24,457 nt of DNA, taken from positions 1 through 24,457 of the forward strand of contig URMR01000009.1 in assembly GCA_900548935.1 (NCBI GenBank), read 5' to 3'. Shown piece by piece: positions 7,079 to 15,334 of this stretch; the stretch's first letter is position 1, and every line of letters begins with the position of its first letter. The notes beneath the pieces were generated by a model. The model did no database searches and was not told where the DNA came from. It saw nothing but the letters and a program-made list of their open reading frames with translations. This DNA comes from an uncultured Collinsella sp. (lineage in GTDB: Bacteria; Actinomycetota; Coriobacteriia; Coriobacteriales; Coriobacteriaceae). A program made the position numbers and the translations under genes.

Positions 7079-8563
7079 ATGAACACTATCCAGATCAATC
7101 CGGCCGACAACGTGATCGTCGCGCTGTCGCCGCTTGCCAAGGGCACCGCCGTCGCGGTTCCCGGGGTGGGCGAGGTCGTGGCCGCGGAGGATATTCCGCA
7201 AGGCCACAAGATGGCTGTGCGCTCGATTGCCGCCGGCGAGGACGTCATTAAGTACGGCCTTCCTATCGGACACGTGACGGGCGATGTCCAGCCCGGTCAG
7301 TGGCTTCATACACATAACGTCAAGACCAACCTTTCGGGCGAGGTCGAGTACACCTACAACCCCACGCATCCGGTCGTTGAGTCGGTTGAGCCCGAGACCT
7401 TTATGGGGTTCCGCCGCGCCGACGGTCGTGCCGCGACGCGCAACGAGCTGTGGATCATCCCCACGGTCGGCTGTGTCAACGAAGTCGCCCGTGCCATGTG
7501 CGAGCAGGCCCAGGATCTGGTCGATGGCTCGCTGGAGGGCGTCTACTACTTCCCGCATCCGTTCGGTTGCTCGCAGACCGGCGCCGACCATGTCCAGACG
7601 CGTCGTCTGCTGGTGGCGCTCTCGCGTCATCCTAATGCGGCCGGCGTGCTATTCCTGTCGCTCGGTTGCGAGAACTGCACACACCAGCAGGTGCTCGACG
7701 AGCTCGGTGACTTCGATCACGAGCGCGTTCGCTTTCTCACCTGCCAGGATGTAGCCGACGAGCAAATCGAGGGCCACAAGATTCTGGCCGAGCTGGCAGA
7801 CCTGGCCAAGCAAGCCAAGCGTGAGCCCATTTTGGCCTCCGAGCTGGTTATTGGTCTTAAGTGCGGCGGCTCCGACGGTCTTTCGGGCATTACCGCCAAC
7901 CCCACGATCGGTCGCGTGAGCGATATGGTCGTCGCCCGCGGCGGCACGTCGGTGCTTACCGAGGTGCCCGAGATGTTTGGTGCCGAGAGTATCCTGCTCG
8001 ACCGTTGCGAGAACGAGCAGGTCTTTAACGTCGCCTCCGACATGCTCAATGGCTTTAAGGACTACTTTATTAGCCACGGCGAGGTCGTCTACGAGAACCC
8101 GAGCCCCGGCAACAAGGACGGCGGTATTACCACGCTCGAGGACAAGAGCTGCGGCTGCGTGCAAAAAGGCGGGTCTGCCCCCATCGTCGACGTGCTGCCG
8201 TATGCCGGCCGGGCAACTAAACACGGCCTGAACATGCTGTGCGGTCCGGGCAACGACATGGTATCCACCACGGCGTTGACGGCTGCCGGCTGCCACGTGA
8301 TTCTGTTCTCGACCGGCCGCGGCACACCGTTTGGCGCGCCGGCGCCTACGCTCAAGGTGTTCACCAATCAGCGTCTGTGCGACCACAAGGCCAACTGGAT
8401 GGACTTTAACGCCGGCGTGATTGCCACGGGTGAGCGCACGCTCGACGAGGCTGCTCAGGATCTATACCAGCTGGTGCTGGAGACGGCGAGCGGTAAACTC
8501 ACGAGTGCCGAGCGCCGTGGCTGTCACGAGATCAGTATCTGGAAGGACGGCGTCTGCCTGTAG
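7079..8563 (+). CDS. uxaA: Altronate dehydratase UxaA
   Basis: Dehydrates D-altronate to 2-keto-3-deoxy-D-gluconate (KDG), the last step of the isomerase branch. The 494-residue protein combines an N-terminal SAF-type domain (about residues 8-95) and the large C-terminal UxaA domain, as in E. coli UxaA (about 495 residues). Visible family motifs include PTVGCVNEVAR, PFGCSQTGADH, LGCENCTHQQ and LKCGGSDGLSGITANP; cysteines in such motifs are candidates for binding the iron this enzyme family requires. It has the same strand and context as uxaB, with 81 bp between them; GTTAGGA lies shortly before the ATG. A terminator follows the stop codon, ending the operon. Confidence 0.96.
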   Translation: MNTIQINPADNVIVALSPLAKGTAVAVPGVGEVVAAEDIPQGHKMAVRSIAAGEDVIKYGLPIGHVTGDVQPGQWLHTHNVKTNLSGEVEYTYNPTHPVVESVEPETFMGFRRADGRAATRNELWIIPTVGCVNEVARAMCEQAQDLVDGSLEGVYYFPHPFGCSQTGADHVQTRRLLVALSRHPNAAGVLFLSLGCENCTHQQVLDELGDFDHERVRFLTCQDVADEQIEGHKILAELADLAKQAKREPILASELVIGLKCGGSDGLSGITANPTIGRVSDMVVARGGTSVLTEVPEMFGAESILLDRCENEQVFNVASDMLNGFKDYFISHGEVVYENPSPGNKDGGITTLEDKSCGCVQKGGSAPIVDVLPYAGRATKHGLNMLCGPGNDMVSTTALTAAGCHVILFSTGRGTPFGAPAPTLKVFTNQRLCDHKANWMDFNAGVIATGERTLDEAAQDLYQLVLETASGKLTSAERRGCHEISIWKDGVCL

Positions 8564-8598
8564 CGGCAAGTGCGCCCAAGCATAGCGCGATGTCATCG

Positions 8599-8631
8599 GC
8601 CCCGTCGGGAGTGTTCCCGGCGGGGCTTTTT
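8599..8631 (+). terminator. Terminator after uxaA
   Basis: GCCCCGTCGGGA (8599-8610) pairs with TCCCGGCGGGGC (8615-8626) with one G-T pair and a 4-nt loop, followed by five T. It ends the uxaCBA operon. Confidence 0.92.
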
Positions 8632-8664
8632 CGTTTCGTGGTTAAGTGAATATGTTAGATAATC

Positions 8665-8680
8665 TGATAAACGTTCACCT
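8665..8680. promoter_or_regulatory. Isolated LacI-type operator upstream of the symporter gene
   Basis: TGATAAACGTTCACCT: the right half matches the operator exactly, the left half is degenerate. Its centre is 121 bp upstream of the first operator of the pair at 8786, a position suited to an auxiliary looping site. Confidence 0.55.
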
Positions 8681-8785
8681 ATCTCATGGCTGTCCAGCAT
8701 GGCACCTTTACCAGCAGAAAATAGGTGTGAGGATCTCAATTGTGTCCGTTCAGGGGTAAAAATCGACCGTTCGGGGATAATATGC

Positions 8786-8801
8786 AAGTGAACGTTCACC
8801 T
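8786..8801. promoter_or_regulatory. LacI-type operator 1 of the GPH symporter operon
   Basis: AAGTGAACGTTCACCT, one mismatch from the perfect palindrome. Its TTCACC (8795-8800) is spaced 17 bp from CATAAT (8818-8823), giving a plausible promoter. Confidence 0.85.
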
Positions 8802-8825
8802 TTCGTAAGGAATCGCGCATAATCT

Positions 8826-8841
8826 AACTAAACGTTCACCC
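8826..8841. promoter_or_regulatory. LacI-type operator 2 of the GPH symporter operon
   Basis: AACTAAACGTTCACCC; the right half is well conserved, the left half degenerate. The centre lies 40 bp after operator 1, just past the likely -10. Confidence 0.7.
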
Positions 8842-8918
8842 TGAACGCTGGGCAGACAGATGTCAGTGTGGACTCCAATGTCTTGCTGCAAGACAATCGA
8901 GAAAAGAGAGGGAGCTCG

Positions 8919-10478
8919 ATGACTAATAAGATCGGAAAAAAGCGTAAGATCACATTCTGGACGCGCTTGGGCTTTGGTATGGGCGGTATGCTCAATTCCG
9001 GTGCCCTGACCTTTACGCACAGCTACATGGTGCTGTTCCTGTCCACGGAGTGTGGCCTGTCCGCAGGCGAGGCTGCACTGATCAGCTCGTTTGCCATCTA
9101 TGTCAACGCCATTCTTTGCCCGCTGATGGGCTTTGTGGCCGATAACTTCTATGCCACCAAGATTGGCCGCATCTTTGGTCGTCGTCGTTTCTGGATCTTG
9201 CTGGCCATCCCGATGATGATCGCCGAGCCGCTCATCTTCGTGGCTACGCCGTTTGGCTTCCCGTACTACTTTGTGCTGTACTTGATCTACAACGTCGCGT
9301 ACACGTTCTGCACCGCCAACTTGTCGCCGCTTACCATCGAGATGACCGACGACTTTAAGGAGCGTACGTACCTCACCGGCTACAAGCATCTCTTTGGTAA
9401 CGCCGCCGGCTTCCTGATGGCTGCACTTGTGGGCTTCGGCTTTGGCACCTTCGGCGAGACCAACCCGTTCAGCTACTTCATCATCGCTACGGTCAACGCT
9501 TCGGTCATGGCAATCTCGCTGCTCTGCGTGTACCTGTCCACGTGGGAGCACACCCCCGAGGAGGTCGCTCAGGAGAAGATCGAGAGCGTCGGCGAGGGCA
9601 TCAAGAAGTTCTTTGTGGACGTTATCTCCACCTTCCGCAACAAGTCCTTCCGCAAGGTCCTGTATGCGCAGGTCTCCACGAAGCTCGCTGCTGCCTGCTG
9701 GTCTGCCTGCCTGTCCTTCTTCATCGTCTACTGCCTGCAGATTCCTAAGTCCTACGAGTCCGTGATGGAGATGCCTGGCAAGGTCGTCGCTATCGTCTGC
9801 ACCGCCATCTGGGTCGCCCTCATGGCCAAGAAGGGCTTCCACAAGTCTTGGTACCTCGCAAATGTCGGTTGCGCTGCGTGCATCATCGCCTACAACTACT
9901 TCGCCTTTGGTCAGATCAACGGCACCTCCACGGTCGCCATCGCCATGATCGCCTACCCCATCATCTTCGCCATCTGGAAGTTCTTCTACGTCGGCTTCCA
10001 GTACCTGCCCGATGTTCTGCTCAACTACATCCCCGATGTCGATGAGCTCATCACCCTGCGTCGTCGCGAGGGCATCTACAGCTCCGCTCAGCAGCTCTGT
10101 CAGCAGATCGCCCAGGCTATCGCCGTCAACGTGTGGGCTATCGTCCTTGCTGCCTCCGGCTTCATTCAGACCGCCGGCAATAGCGACGCCGTGACCCAGC
10201 CCGCTACCGTGCCTCTGTATATCTGCGGCTACATGATCATCGGCTGCGCCGGCTTCTTCCTGCTCGCGGCTGTCCTTGCCCGCGGCATCAAGATTGACAA
10301 GGAGCAGTGCGACGTCCTTTGCGACGAGATCCGCCGCGTCAAGGAGGGCGGCAAGATGGCCGACGTCAAGCCCGAGGTCAAGGCGCTTTGCGAGGAGCTC
10401 TCCGGCTTTAAGTACGAGGACTGCTTTGCCCACAACAACGTTGGCTTCCAGGACGGTAGCGTAACCCCCGCCGAGTAA
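8919..10478 (+). CDS. GPH-family (MFS) cation symporter, probable oligogalacturonide/uronide importer
   Basis: A 519-residue membrane protein with about 12 hydrophobic spans and the glycoside-pentoside-hexuronide symporter hallmarks: an N-terminal LGFGMGGMLNS segment, the first-loop motif GFVADNFYATKIGRIFGRRRFW with the R-F-G-R-R-R charge pattern, and YVLYLIYNVAYTFCTANL-like helices. Such symporters import glycosides or uronides with Na+ or H+. I choose ATG 8919 because GAGAGGGAG precedes it; a longer in-frame reading has no ribosome binding site. Placement behind paired operators and just ahead of GH28 and esterase genes suggests the substrate is a short, possibly esterified oligogalacturonide. 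No ABC or PTS importer is present in the window, so this is the likely entry point for the locus. The substrate is inferred. Confidence 0.9.
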   Translation: MTNKIGKKRKITFWTRLGFGMGGMLNSGALTFTHSYMVLFLSTECGLSAGEAALISSFAIYVNAILCPLMGFVADNFYATKIGRIFGRRRFWILLAIPMMIAEPLIFVATPFGFPYYFVLYLIYNVAYTFCTANLSPLTIEMTDDFKERTYLTGYKHLFGNAAGFLMAALVGFGFGTFGETNPFSYFIIATVNASVMAISLLCVYLSTWEHTPEEVAQEKIESVGEGIKKFFVDVISTFRNKSFRKVLYAQVSTKLAAACWSACLSFFIVYCLQIPKSYESVMEMPGKVVAIVCTAIWVALMAKKGFHKSWYLANVGCAACIIAYNYFAFGQINGTSTVAIAMIAYPIIFAIWKFFYVGFQYLPDVLLNYIPDVDELITLRRREGIYSSAQQLCQQIAQAIAVNVWAIVLAASGFIQTAGNSDAVTQPATVPLYICGYMIIGCAGFFLLAAVLARGIKIDKEQCDVLCDEIRRVKEGGKMADVKPEVKALCEELSGFKYEDCFAHNNVGFQDGSVTPAE

Positions 10479-10501
10479 GGCCGACATATCGTCCAAATCA
10501 C

Positions 10502-10545
10502 AGGGCCGTGCCACCGGAATTCCGCCGGCAGGCACGGCCCTTTTT
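10502..10545 (+). terminator. Terminator (possibly partial) between symporter and GH28 genes
   Basis: AGGGCCGTGCC (10502-10512) pairs with GGCACGGCCCT (10531-10541), with an inner CCGG/CCGG stem, followed by five T. It would make the transporter message more abundant than the downstream enzyme genes if read-through occurs, since no operator pair is seen before GH28. Confidence 0.88.
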
Positions 10546-10593
10546 CAACAGCGTACAATTTGCCTTTAGAGCATCTTTTTGAGGGAGAAATCC

Positions 10594-12189
10594 ATGGAGA
10601 CGAACGTTATCTGGCGCAACGCCCGCGCGGCCGTGATCGAGCTTGACGACGGCGGCTACTTTACCTGTGCCGATACGTGGGAGATCTTTGTCAACGACGA
10701 GCCCGTCGGTACCACGAATACGGTCGAGACCTATGTCGACGGCCTGACCCCCGGCAAGCGCAACCTGGTTCGTTTTGTTTGTGGCGAGCGTGAGCTGAGC
10801 GTCGGTGTCACCACGCCGGCTGAGCCTTTTACCATCAACGTTCGTGACTGTGGCGCCAAGGGCGATGCCGAGCATGATGACACCACCAACATCCAGGCTG
10901 CCATCATGGCCTGTCCCAAGGACGGGCGCGTGCTGATTCCCGCCGGCAGCTATCGTATCAAGTCCCTCTTCCTTAAGAGCAATATCAACATCGAGCTCGC
11001 CGAGGGAGCGGTGCTGCTGGCTCGCCACGATCGTGCGGCGCTTGCCTACATCCCCGGTACGGTCACGGGCGACGAGGGTGCTGGGTATGCTGGCACCGAT
11101 ATGCTGCCCCTGGGCCGCTGGGAGGGCGAGAGCTTCTCGACCTACTGCTCTACCTTTACGGGTCTGAGCGTGCACGACGTGTGCATCTATGGTCGCGGCG
11201 CGATCGACGGTCAGACTGATTTTGCCGAGGACAACTGGTGGAACAAGGACTTTAAGAACATCTTCCGTCCTGAGGAGGGCCGCGAGGTCGCCCGCCCGCG
11301 CATGATTTTCCTGTCCGAGTGCCAAAACGTGAGCTTGGCCGGCTTCACCGTCCGCAACAGCCCGGCGTGGAACATCCACCCCATCCTATGCGAGCACGTC
11401 GATGCGCTCTGCCTGTCCATCGAGGGCCCCAAGAACTCCCACAACACCGACGGTTTCGATCCCGAGAGCTGCGGCTTTGTCCGCATCCTTGGCTGTCAGT
11501 TCTCGGTGGGCGACGACTGCATCGCCATCAAGAGCGGCAAGCTGGGCATTGAGCCCGAGCTTCGTCCCGCCACGCACGACGTGCTGATCTCTCACTGCTA
11601 CATGCACGATGGTCACGGCGCCGTGGTCCTGGGGTCCGAGGCTGCCGGCGGCATCAAGGACCTCACCGTGAGCAAGTGCCTCTTTGAACGTACCGACCGC
11701 GGCTTGCGCGTCAAGACCCGCCGCGGGCGCGGCAAGGATGCCGTCAACGAGGGCATTACCTTTGAGCACATTCGCATGGACGAGGTGCTCACGCCCTTCG
11801 TGGTCAACTCGTTCTACTTCTGCGACAAGGACGGCAAGACCGACTACGTGCAGTCTCGCGAGGCACTGCCCGCCGACGACCGCACGCCCGGCTTTGGTGC
11901 CACGACGTTTTGCGATATCGAGGCCACCAACTGCCATGCTGCCGCGGCCTATATCACGGGTCTGCCCGAGAGCAAGGTGACGCGTCTGACGTTCCAAGAC
12001 GTTCACGTGACCTTTGCCGACGATGCCGAGCCCTTTGTCCCGGCCATGGCCTGCGGCGTTGAGCCCATGGTGCGTCAGGGCATCATTGCGCAAAACGTCA
12101 AGGTGCTCGACCTGCAAAATGTGGTAATCGAGGGCCAGGACGGCGAGGAGCTGCAGCTCCAGAACGTCGACAAGGTTGTCCGTTCCTAA
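10594..12189 (+). CDS. GH28 polygalacturonase, cytoplasmic
   Basis: A 531-residue glycoside hydrolase family 28 enzyme, hydrolysing alpha-1,4-galacturonan or its oligomers. The four family motifs are in order: NTDGFD (Asp286 in N-T-D), GDDC (Asp307-Asp308), GHG (His341) and RVK (Arg372-Lys374). An N-terminal beta-sandwich-like region of about 85 residues precedes the right-handed beta-helix domain, an arrangement often seen in exo-acting members. There is no signal peptide (METNVIWRNARAAV is not hydrophobic), so the enzyme should act in the cytoplasm on imported oligosaccharides, trimming them to galacturonate for UxaC. ATG 10594 is preferred: GAGGGAG lies 6 bases upstream. Exo- versus endo-action and specificity for plain or rhamnose-containing backbones cannot be read from the sequence. 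Confidence 0.95.
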   Translation: METNVIWRNARAAVIELDDGGYFTCADTWEIFVNDEPVGTTNTVETYVDGLTPGKRNLVRFVCGERELSVGVTTPAEPFTINVRDCGAKGDAEHDDTTNIQAAIMACPKDGRVLIPAGSYRIKSLFLKSNINIELAEGAVLLARHDRAALAYIPGTVTGDEGAGYAGTDMLPLGRWEGESFSTYCSTFTGLSVHDVCIYGRGAIDGQTDFAEDNWWNKDFKNIFRPEEGREVARPRMIFLSECQNVSLAGFTVRNSPAWNIHPILCEHVDALCLSIEGPKNSHNTDGFDPESCGFVRILGCQFSVGDDCIAIKSGKLGIEPELRPATHDVLISHCYMHDGHGAVVLGSEAAGGIKDLTVSKCLFERTDRGLRVKTRRGRGKDAVNEGITFEHIRMDEVLTPFVVNSFYFCDKDGKTDYVQSREALPADDRTPGFGATTFCDIEATNCHAAAAYITGLPESKVTRLTFQDVHVTFADDAEPFVPAMACGVEPMVRQGIIAQNVKVLDLQNVVIEGQDGEELQLQNVDKVVRS

Positions 12190-12205
12190 CTCGGGTTGAT
12201 GACCA

Positions 12206-12242
12206 GGGCTGCATTGTCGGATAAATCGGCAATGCAGCCCTT
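12206..12242 (+). terminator. Weak terminator-like hairpin after GH28
   Basis: GGGCTGCATTG (12206-12216) pairs perfectly with CAATGCAGCCC (12230-12240), with a 13-nt loop. Only two T follow, so termination would be inefficient. Confidence 0.6.
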
Positions 12243-12293
12243 GTGCGATACGGCCGTGTGCGCTGCGCTACGCATCATGGTGAAAGGGAATAC

Positions 12294-13103
12294 ATGCTCA
12301 ATAAAACGATTCCTGTCGGGGTCGATGGCTCGTCTGCCACGATTACGTCTTATGTTTTTGCCCCGACCGAAGATGCTTATGCTTTAAAACCGCTGCCTGC
12401 AGTTGTGGTCGTGCCGGGAGGCGGCTACGATCACGTTTCGCCGCGCGAAGGCGAGCCGGTAGCGCTCCGTTTGTTGGCGATGGGCTACCAAGCGTTTGTG
12501 CTGAACTACTCGGTTGCTCCGGCTGTCTATCCGCTGGCATTGCAAGAATTCGCGCGGGCGGTCGATACCGTCCGAAGCCATGCGGCAGAGTACTGTGTCG
12601 ATCCTGATCGGATTACGGTCATGGGTTTTTCGGCCGGTGGGCATCTAGTTGGCTTGCTCGGGGCGCTTTGGGACCAACCCTGGCTTGCAGAGTCGATCGC
12701 GGCATCGCCTGAGTCGATTCGGCCTGACACACTTTGCTTGGGCTATCCGGTCGTAAGCTCGGGGGCCTATGCTCATCGTGGTTCGTTTGAACACCTAACG
12801 GGTGCCGATGGCGCTTTGGCTCAAAAGTTGTCGATCGAGAATATGGTGGGCGATGGCTTCCCCCGTACGTTCTTGTGGCATACCGCCGAGGATGCATCGG
12901 TACCAGTTCAAAATAGCCTCCTTCTTGCGCAGGCTCTTGCCGACCACGGGATTGGCTTTAGCCTACATGTCTTTCCGCATGGAAAGCATGGGGCATCGCT
13001 CGCCACGGCCCTAACGGCATTTAAGGGCTGCGCCGAGCATATTCAGCCACAAGTTCAGGGCTGGCCTGAACAGTTCGCTTCCTGGGAGCGTGATGGACGA
13101 TGA
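12294..13103 (+). CDS. Alpha/beta-hydrolase esterase, probable pectin/oligosaccharide acetylesterase
   Basis: A 269-residue serine esterase of the alpha/beta-hydrolase fold, similar in layout to small acetyl/feruloyl esterases such as the BD-FAE type. It has an oxyanion-loop motif PGGGYDHVS, the nucleophile elbow GFSAGG (Ser113), a likely catalytic acid Asp200 in HTAEDASVP, and a catalytic histidine at 229 or 232 (HGKHG). It lacks a signal peptide. Its stop overlaps the start of the next gene by 4 nt (ATGA), so it is translationally coupled to the CE8-esterase fusion. I infer removal of O-acetyl groups from galacturonate units; xylan or other acyl substrates are also possible. The start ATG follows GAAAGGGA. 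Codon bias is visibly weaker than in uxaC or the symporter. Confidence 0.85.
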   Translation: MLNKTIPVGVDGSSATITSYVFAPTEDAYALKPLPAVVVVPGGGYDHVSPREGEPVALRLLAMGYQAFVLNYSVAPAVYPLALQEFARAVDTVRSHAAEYCVDPDRITVMGFSAGGHLVGLLGALWDQPWLAESIAASPESIRPDTLCLGYPVVSSGAYAHRGSFEHLTGADGALAQKLSIENMVGDGFPRTFLWHTAEDASVPVQNSLLLAQALADHGIGFSLHVFPHGKHGASLATALTAFKGCAEHIQPQVQGWPEQFASWERDGR

Positions 13104-15265
13104 GCGAAAGTATCTATACGCTGCGCGTTTCGAGGGCTGCGGCAGGAGCGTATCCAACGATTTCCGATGCCTTGGCGGCAGCCGATCAGCTCTATCCGGA
13201 TGCCGAGCAACCGGTGATGATTCGCGTCGATCCGGGCGAGTATCGCGAGCGGGTCGAGATTCATCGCTCGCATGTGACGATTGAGGGAGAGACGGCCGAT
13301 AGCGTGCGTATCGTGGGCGGCTTGGGCGCCAAGATGCCCTCGGGGGACGGATCGGGCATCGACGGAATGCTCGGCACCTTTAGGACCTATACCGTTTTGG
13401 TCGATGCCGACGACGTGCGGCTCGAGAACCTAACGATCGTAAATGATGCCGGCGATGGGCGCGAGGTCGGTCAGGCGATTGCCCTGTATGCCGATGGCGA
13501 CCGTCTGGTTGTCGATGCCTGCTGCATTAAGGGGCACCAGGACACACTGTTTTTGGGTCCGCTGCCGCCGCATGAGGCCAAACCGGGCGGGTTCATAGGA
13601 CCCAAACAGTATGCGCCGCGCCGGGTGGGGCGCCAGTATTTTCGACGTTGCCGGATCGAGGGCGATGTCGACTTTATCTTTGGCGGCGCGCGTGCCTACT
13701 TTGAGGGGTGCGAGATTCGCTCGCTCAACCGCGATATGGACGTGAACGGCTACGTGACGGCGGCGTCGACGCCCGAAGGCGAGCCGCACGGCTTTGTGTT
13801 CCACGGCTGTTCGTTTACAGCTCCGGATGGCGTGGCGCCGGATTCGGTCTACCTGGGTCGTCCTTGGCGCGAATGGGCGCAAACTGTGCTGATCGATTGC
13901 TGGCTGGGGCGACATATCAAGCGCGAAGGCTGGTGGGATTGGAATAAGCCGGCGGCGCACAACTGCGTGCAGTATGCTGGCGCGATTCTGCATGGGCCGG
14001 CGGGTGATACTACCGGCTGGGTGCCGTGGGCGAATGAACTCGATGTGATGGCTGCCGCCGGGTACGCTCGCGAGCAGGTGCTTGCCGGTGCGGATGGCTG
14101 GGATCCCGAGGGAGGCACCGGTGATGCGGTTGAGACGACTAGGCTATCTGCCAATGGCCGTACCGTGCACATCGAGACGTACTGCGAAGACGAGCCTGCG
14201 CTGCGCGCCCGACTGAAGCGCGAAGGGCGCTCGGCGGCATTTGCGGGCAAGACCCCTGCAGACTTTGAGGCGTGGAGGATTGCGACCAGGACTCGCCTGT
14301 ACGATGTTTTGGGCCTTTCGCTTATGGACCGCGCCCCGACTGAACTTCGTGAGCTCAGCCGCGTTCGGGTTGCCGGCGGCATTGTGCGTACTCATGCGGT
14401 ACTGCAGGTCGAGCGCGATGTTTGGATGCCGTTCTACCTGTTGGAACCGTCTCATCCTAAGCTTGATGAGCGGGGACTCAAACGCTGTTATATCTGCCCG
14501 CATGGCCATCAGGGAGCAGGCGCCGCAAGTGTTGCGGGCGTGACGGGCGTGCCGGCGGTCGATGATGCCGTGCGTAAGTTCAATTACGACTACGGTCTGC
14601 GTTTGGCACGCATGGGTTACGTGACCGTCTGCCCTGATGCGCGCGGTTGGGGATACCGTCGTGACTGGAAGGGTCAGGGCGATGACGAGAACAGCTTTCT
14701 GCGCGGCACGTGCCTAAACCAGGCGCGCATGGCCGAGCCGCTGGGACTTACCGTTGCGGGCCTCAACGCCTGGGATAACATGCGTCTGATCGATTACCTA
14801 GAGGCGCGCGGCGACATTGCCACGGATGACCTGGGTTGCTTTGGTTTTTCGGGTGGCGGCTACATGACGTTGTACCTGGCCGCACTCGACCCGCGTGTGC
14901 GCAAGGCGTTTGTCTCGGGCTATCTGTACGGTGTCGACGATTCGCTGCTGCACCTCAACGGCAATTGCAGCTGCAACTACACACCCGGACTTTGGCGCTT
15001 GCTCGACATGGGCGATATTGCCTCGCTCATTGCGCCACGCCCGCTGTTGGTGCAGAGCTGTGAAGAGGATCATCTGAACGGTTCGCGCGGGCTGAAAAAT
15101 GTTGACGAGCAGCTCGAGATCGTGCGCGATGCCTACAAGTTGCTGGGTCGCAGAGATGGCCTGCGGCACGAGGTGTGTCCGGGTGAACACCATCTGGGCG
15201 TGGCACATCTTGTCGAGGATATCGAATGGCTCGATTCGCACGTTGCGGAATGCGCCCGTGCATAG
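13100..15265 (+). CDS. Two-domain enzyme: CE8 pectin methylesterase fused to alpha/beta-hydrolase esterase
   Basis: A 721-residue fusion. Residues about 1-330 form a pectin methylesterase (carbohydrate esterase family 8) with GHQDTLF (Gln147, Asp148), GDVDFIFGG (Asp191) and YLGRPW (Arg254), the catalytic set of the family. Residues about 360-721 form an alpha/beta hydrolase resembling acetyl-xylan-esterase/dienelactone-hydrolase types: HGHQGAG-type oxyanion region (about 468-474), GFSGGG (Ser584), a probable acid in CEEDH (Asp657) and GEHHLG (His697/698). No signal peptide is present, so both activities should be cytoplasmic. The start overlaps the preceding esterase by 4 nt. I infer that one chain removes methyl esters and acetyl (or another acyl) group from imported pectin fragments before GH28 attack. 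The specificity of the C-terminal domain is not certain. The frame is open throughout, so this is a real fusion and not two genes joined by an error in reading. Confidence 0.92.
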   Translation: MSESIYTLRVSRAAAGAYPTISDALAAADQLYPDAEQPVMIRVDPGEYRERVEIHRSHVTIEGETADSVRIVGGLGAKMPSGDGSGIDGMLGTFRTYTVLVDADDVRLENLTIVNDAGDGREVGQAIALYADGDRLVVDACCIKGHQDTLFLGPLPPHEAKPGGFIGPKQYAPRRVGRQYFRRCRIEGDVDFIFGGARAYFEGCEIRSLNRDMDVNGYVTAASTPEGEPHGFVFHGCSFTAPDGVAPDSVYLGRPWREWAQTVLIDCWLGRHIKREGWWDWNKPAAHNCVQYAGAILHGPAGDTTGWVPWANELDVMAAAGYAREQVLAGADGWDPEGGTGDAVETTRLSANGRTVHIETYCEDEPALRARLKREGRSAAFAGKTPADFEAWRIATRTRLYDVLGLSLMDRAPTELRELSRVRVAGGIVRTHAVLQVERDVWMPFYLLEPSHPKLDERGLKRCYICPHGHQGAGAASVAGVTGVPAVDDAVRKFNYDYGLRLARMGYVTVCPDARGWGYRRDWKGQGDDENSFLRGTCLNQARMAEPLGLTVAGLNAWDNMRLIDYLEARGDIATDDLGCFGFSGGGYMTLYLAALDPRVRKAFVSGYLYGVDDSLLHLNGNCSCNYTPGLWRLLDMGDIASLIAPRPLLVQSCEEDHLNGSRGLKNVDEQLEIVRDAYKLLGRRDGLRHEVCPGEHHLGVAHLVEDIEWLDSHVAECARA

Positions 15266-15334
15266 CCCCTCGGCATGCTGCGAATAAACGGTACGTTCCT
15301 GTATGACTGCCGATGGGCGGATGAGGAGAAGATT

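Larger units (their letters stand above)
8564..8918. other. 355-bp control region between uxaA and the GPH symporter
   Basis: No gene is seen. It contains the uxaA terminator, one isolated operator (8665-8680), a 27-nt element shared with the uxaC promoter (8746-8772), two closely spaced operators flanking a likely promoter, and a leader of about 80 nt. Confidence 0.8.

Noticed and set aside
83..10535. Long open frames on the minus strand opposite feoB, uxaC, uxaB and the symporter (440-579 codons)
   Set aside because: They lie exactly antisense to recognisable genes, have low-complexity compositions typical of reading G/C-biased third positions backwards, and show no family motifs.
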